Source: an uncultured Lysobacter sp. (GTDB lineage: Bacteria > Pseudomonadota > Gammaproteobacteria > Xanthomonadales > Xanthomonadaceae). From it: a stretch of DNA of 8,575 bases. The stretch lies in the NCBI GenBank assembly GCA_946479915.1, contig CAMLHR010000037.1, positions 1 through 8,575 on the forward strand. Direction: 5' to 3'. Position 1 is the first letter of the stretch, and each line of letters starts with the position of its first letter. The notes below the pieces were generated by a model that did not search any database, had not been told where the DNA came from, and saw nothing but the letters and a program-made list of their open reading frames with translations. Made by a program: the position numbers and the translations under genes. Below are positions 7,503-8,575 of this stretch, in pieces.

Positions 7503-7535
7503 AAAAAAAAACCGGGCCCCCTCGCGGGAGCCCGG
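7502..7535 (-). terminator. Intrinsic terminator of the HU gene
   Basis: Read on the minus strand, CCGGGC (7535-7530) pairs with GCCCGG (7517-7512). After one bulged base, three more G-C pairs close a five-base loop, and the hairpin is followed directly by ten T residues (7511-7502). This is a textbook Rho-independent terminator, 36 bases after the HU stop. On the plus strand the A-tract precedes the hairpin and no T-tract follows, so it serves the minus-strand gene only. Its last T pairs with the final A of the CHRD stop codon. Confidence 0.88.
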
Positions 7536-7553
7536 CGGATGCGTTGCGCCGGC

Positions 7554-7565
7554 GGCGCCGGCGCC
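7554..7565. repeat. Perfect 12-bp GC palindrome between HU stop and terminator
   Basis: GGCGCCGGCGCC is an exact palindrome lying between the HU stop codon (7572) and the intrinsic terminator. It could fold as a short hairpin in the HU mRNA, but in such GC-rich DNA a palindrome of this composition may be chance. Confidence 0.4.
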
Positions 7566-7571
7566 GCGCGA

Positions 7572-7952
7572 TCAGGCAGCAGCGTCCTTGAGCTTCTTGA
7601 GCGGACGCACCTTGAGCTTGACCGAGGCCGGCTTGGCCGCGAACCACTGCTCTTCCTTGGTGAACGGGTTGATGCCCTTGCGCTTCGGCTTGGCCGGAAC
7701 GTTGACCGCGGTGACCTTCAGCATGCCTGGCAGGGTGAACGTGCCGGCGCCCTTCTTGCTGACCGACGCGGCCATCGCGCCTTCCAGCGACGACAGCACG
7801 GCGCGCACGTCGCGCGGCGCCACGCCGGAGTTGTCCGCGATGTGCGCGACCAGGCCCGACTTGGTCAGGGCCTCCTTGATCGGCTTCTGAGCGGCAGGCT
7901 TGGCGGCGGCTTTCGGCGCGGCCTTCTTGGATGTCGCCTTCTTCTTTGCCAT
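7572..7952 (-). CDS. HU-family DNA-binding protein with Lys/Ala-rich N-terminal tail
   Basis: This is a nucleoid-associated protein of 126 residues, longer than the roughly 90-residue classical HU. The first 24 residues form a basic Lys/Ala/Pro tail (MAKKKATSKKAAPKAAAKPA...). The HU fold then runs from IKEALTKSGLVAHIADNSGV through the helical dimer region to GAGTFTLPGMLKV (68-80), the conserved turn before the DNA-binding arms. The arm region is VNVPAKPKRKGINPFTKEEQ (83-102), where the conserved proline-tipped arm and a GxNPxT-type motif are seen. The protein closes with a basic VKLKVRPLKKLKD. It would act as a dimer bending and compacting DNA, with the tail adding non-specific binding as in histone H1-like bacterial proteins. 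MAKKK at 7952 is preferred over an upstream Met at 7973 because a GAGG ribosome site (7968-7965) lies 12 bases before it. Xanthomonads commonly carry this tailed HU type. Confidence 0.93.
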   Translation of the reverse strand: MAKKKATSKKAAPKAAAKPAAQKPIKEALTKSGLVAHIADNSGVAPRDVRAVLSSLEGAMAASVSKKGAGTFTLPGMLKVTAVNVPAKPKRKGINPFTKEEQWFAAKPASVKLKVRPLKKLKDAAA

Positions 7953-7988
7953 GGGTCTTTCGATCCTCGTCATCGGTGATGTGTCTGG

Positions 7989-8003
7989 GCCGGTCAGGCC
8001 GGC
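7989..8003. repeat. Inverted repeat in HU leader
   Basis: GCCGG (7989-7993) and CCGGC (7999-8003) flank five bases (TCAGG) and could form a short hairpin at the predicted 5' end of the HU transcript, or an operator at its start point. The repeat is short and GC-only, so the support is modest. Confidence 0.3.
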
Positions 8004-8009
8004 AAGTCG

Positions 8010-8046
8010 AATGTAGGGCAATCGCGCAGCCGCAGGGAAGCCCTGC
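8010..8046 (-). promoter_or_regulatory. Putative HU promoter overlapping an inverted repeat
   Basis: On the minus strand TACATT (8015-8010) resembles a -10 box, with a weak TTCCCT (8039-8034) 18 bases upstream as -35. Transcription would begin near 8003, giving a leader of about 50 bases. The -35 candidate lies inside an exact inverted repeat, GCAGGG-AAG-CCCTGC (8032-8046). That repeat could be an operator, or a hairpin closing the upstream EF-G transcript; it lacks a T-tract. The 141-base gap after the EF-G gene makes a separate HU promoter likely. Confidence 0.35.
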
Positions 8047-8093
8047 AAGTGCATTTTTCGCGGCTTTTTTCGCGATCGCCCCCCGCGCCCCCC

Positions 8094-8575
8094 TCAATCC
8101 TCCTCGTGCCTGGGCTTCCAGGCCTCGGCCAGCTTCTGCTGCACCTGCGCCGGGACCGGCTCGTAATGGCTGAAATCCAGCGAGTAGCGGCCGCGCCCGG
8201 CGGTCACCGATTTCAGCTCGGCGGCATAGCCTTCCAGCTCCGACAGCGGCACCTGCGCCTTGACCACGATCTCGCTGCCCTTGATGGCGTCGGTCCCGCT
8301 GATGCGCGCGCGCTTGGACGCCAGGCCGCCGCTGATGTCGCCCATGTGCTGTTCCGGCACGGCGACCTCCAGGTCCACGATCGGTTCGAGCACCTGCGGC
8401 CGGGCCTTCTGCACCGCGTCGAGGAAGGCCTTCTTCCCGGCGGCCACGAACGCCACCTCCTTGCTGTCGACCGGATGGTGCTTGCCGTCGTAGACGACCA
8501 CGCGCACGTCCTGCATGGGGTAGCCGGCCAGGGCGCCGCTCGGCGCTGTACCCGACCTTCGAATCACCGTCGCCG
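8094..8575 (-). CDS. Elongation factor G-like GTPase, C-terminal part (5' end outside window)
   Basis: About 159 residues of the C-terminus of an EF-G family translational GTPase are present, covering the end of domain IV and all of domain V. Marks are GALAGYPMQDVRVVVYDGKHH, VDSKEVAF, VQKARPQVLEPIVDLEV, MGDISGGL, the VPLSELEGYAAELKSVTAGR region and YSLDFSHYEPVP. EF-G moves tRNA and mRNA through the ribosome in the cytoplasm. The MGDISGGLASKRARISG segment differs from the MGDVxGDLNxRRG usual in housekeeping FusA. This suggests the second EF-G type found in xanthomonads rather than the main fusA of the str operon, and no ribosomal protein gene is beside it. The GTPase domain lies outside. The first dozen residues at the window edge do not resemble the family (see findings). 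The stop is followed by a 141-base gap before HU on the same strand. Confidence 0.85.
   Translation of the reverse strand, partial: ATVIRRSGTAPSGALAGYPMQDVRVVVYDGKHHPVDSKEVAFVAAGKKAFLDAVQKARPQVLEPIVDLEVAVPEQHMGDISGGLASKRARISGTDAIKGSEIVVKAQVPLSELEGYAAELKSVTAGRGRYSLDFSHYEPVPAQVQQKLAEAWKPRHEED

Noticed and set aside
4265..7591. Very long plus-strand open frame of 1108 codons
   Set aside because: It runs out of frame across the DUF5916 gene, the lipoprotein gene and the CHRD gene. The product is Arg/Pro/Gly-rich without a fold or motif, as expected where high GC removes stop codons.
8051..8075. Repeated T-runs (TTTTTCGCG twice) as a terminator for EF-G or a plus-strand gene
   Set aside because: Neither run follows a stable hairpin in the right orientation; on the minus strand, where EF-G is read, they are A-runs.

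Overview
This is a very GC-rich window. Gene content points to a gammaproteobacterium of the Xanthomonadaceae/Lysobacteraceae type (Lysobacter, Luteimonas and relatives). The evidence is a SUF iron-sulfur operon headed by an Rrf2-type regulator, a Lys/Ala-tailed HU protein, a second-type EF-G and a DUF5916 outer-membrane-type protein. The placement rests on recognised protein families; no search was run. Coding density is high, no stretch over about 150 bases lacks a gene, and I see no tRNA, rRNA, CRISPR array or insertion sequence.

Layout. (1) Bases 1-3479, minus strand: a tight operon read as sufR-like regulator, sufB, sufC, sufD. sufD runs off the left edge, and sufS and other suf genes probably follow outside. 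sufR and sufB are 11 bases apart, and sufB/sufC (TGATG) and sufC/sufD (ATGA) overlap. SufB, SufC and SufD form the scaffold complex that builds Fe-S clusters, and the regulator carries cysteines suited to sensing a cluster. (2) Bases 3480-3622: divergent promoter region. (3) Bases 3623-4105, plus strand: a compact SET-domain lysine methyltransferase with a post-SET zinc motif. (4) Bases 4173-6416, plus strand: a large secreted or outer-membrane DUF5916 protein with an N-terminal CBM9-like domain, preceded by a strong hairpin. (5) Bases 6413-6934, minus strand: an unrecognised proline-rich lipoprotein that shares a palindromic CTAG stop with the DUF5916 gene. (6) Bases 7041-7502, plus strand: a secreted CHRD-domain protein, divergent from the lipoprotein across a 106-base region with an operator-like palindrome. 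(7) Bases 7572-7952, minus strand: an HU-family nucleoid protein with a basic tail and its own intrinsic terminator. (8) Bases 8094-8575, minus strand: the C-terminal part of an EF-G-like translational GTPase, cut by the right edge.

How the parts relate. Only the suf genes are clearly a functional unit. Three neighbouring genes (DUF5916, proline-rich lipoprotein, CHRD) all encode exported envelope proteins, but nothing shows that they work together. The most attractive hypothesis is that the SET methyltransferase acts on the lysine-rich tail of a histone-like protein such as the HU encoded 3.5 kb away. This is inference by analogy with chlamydial SET/histone-like pairs. I found no convincing wholly new system.
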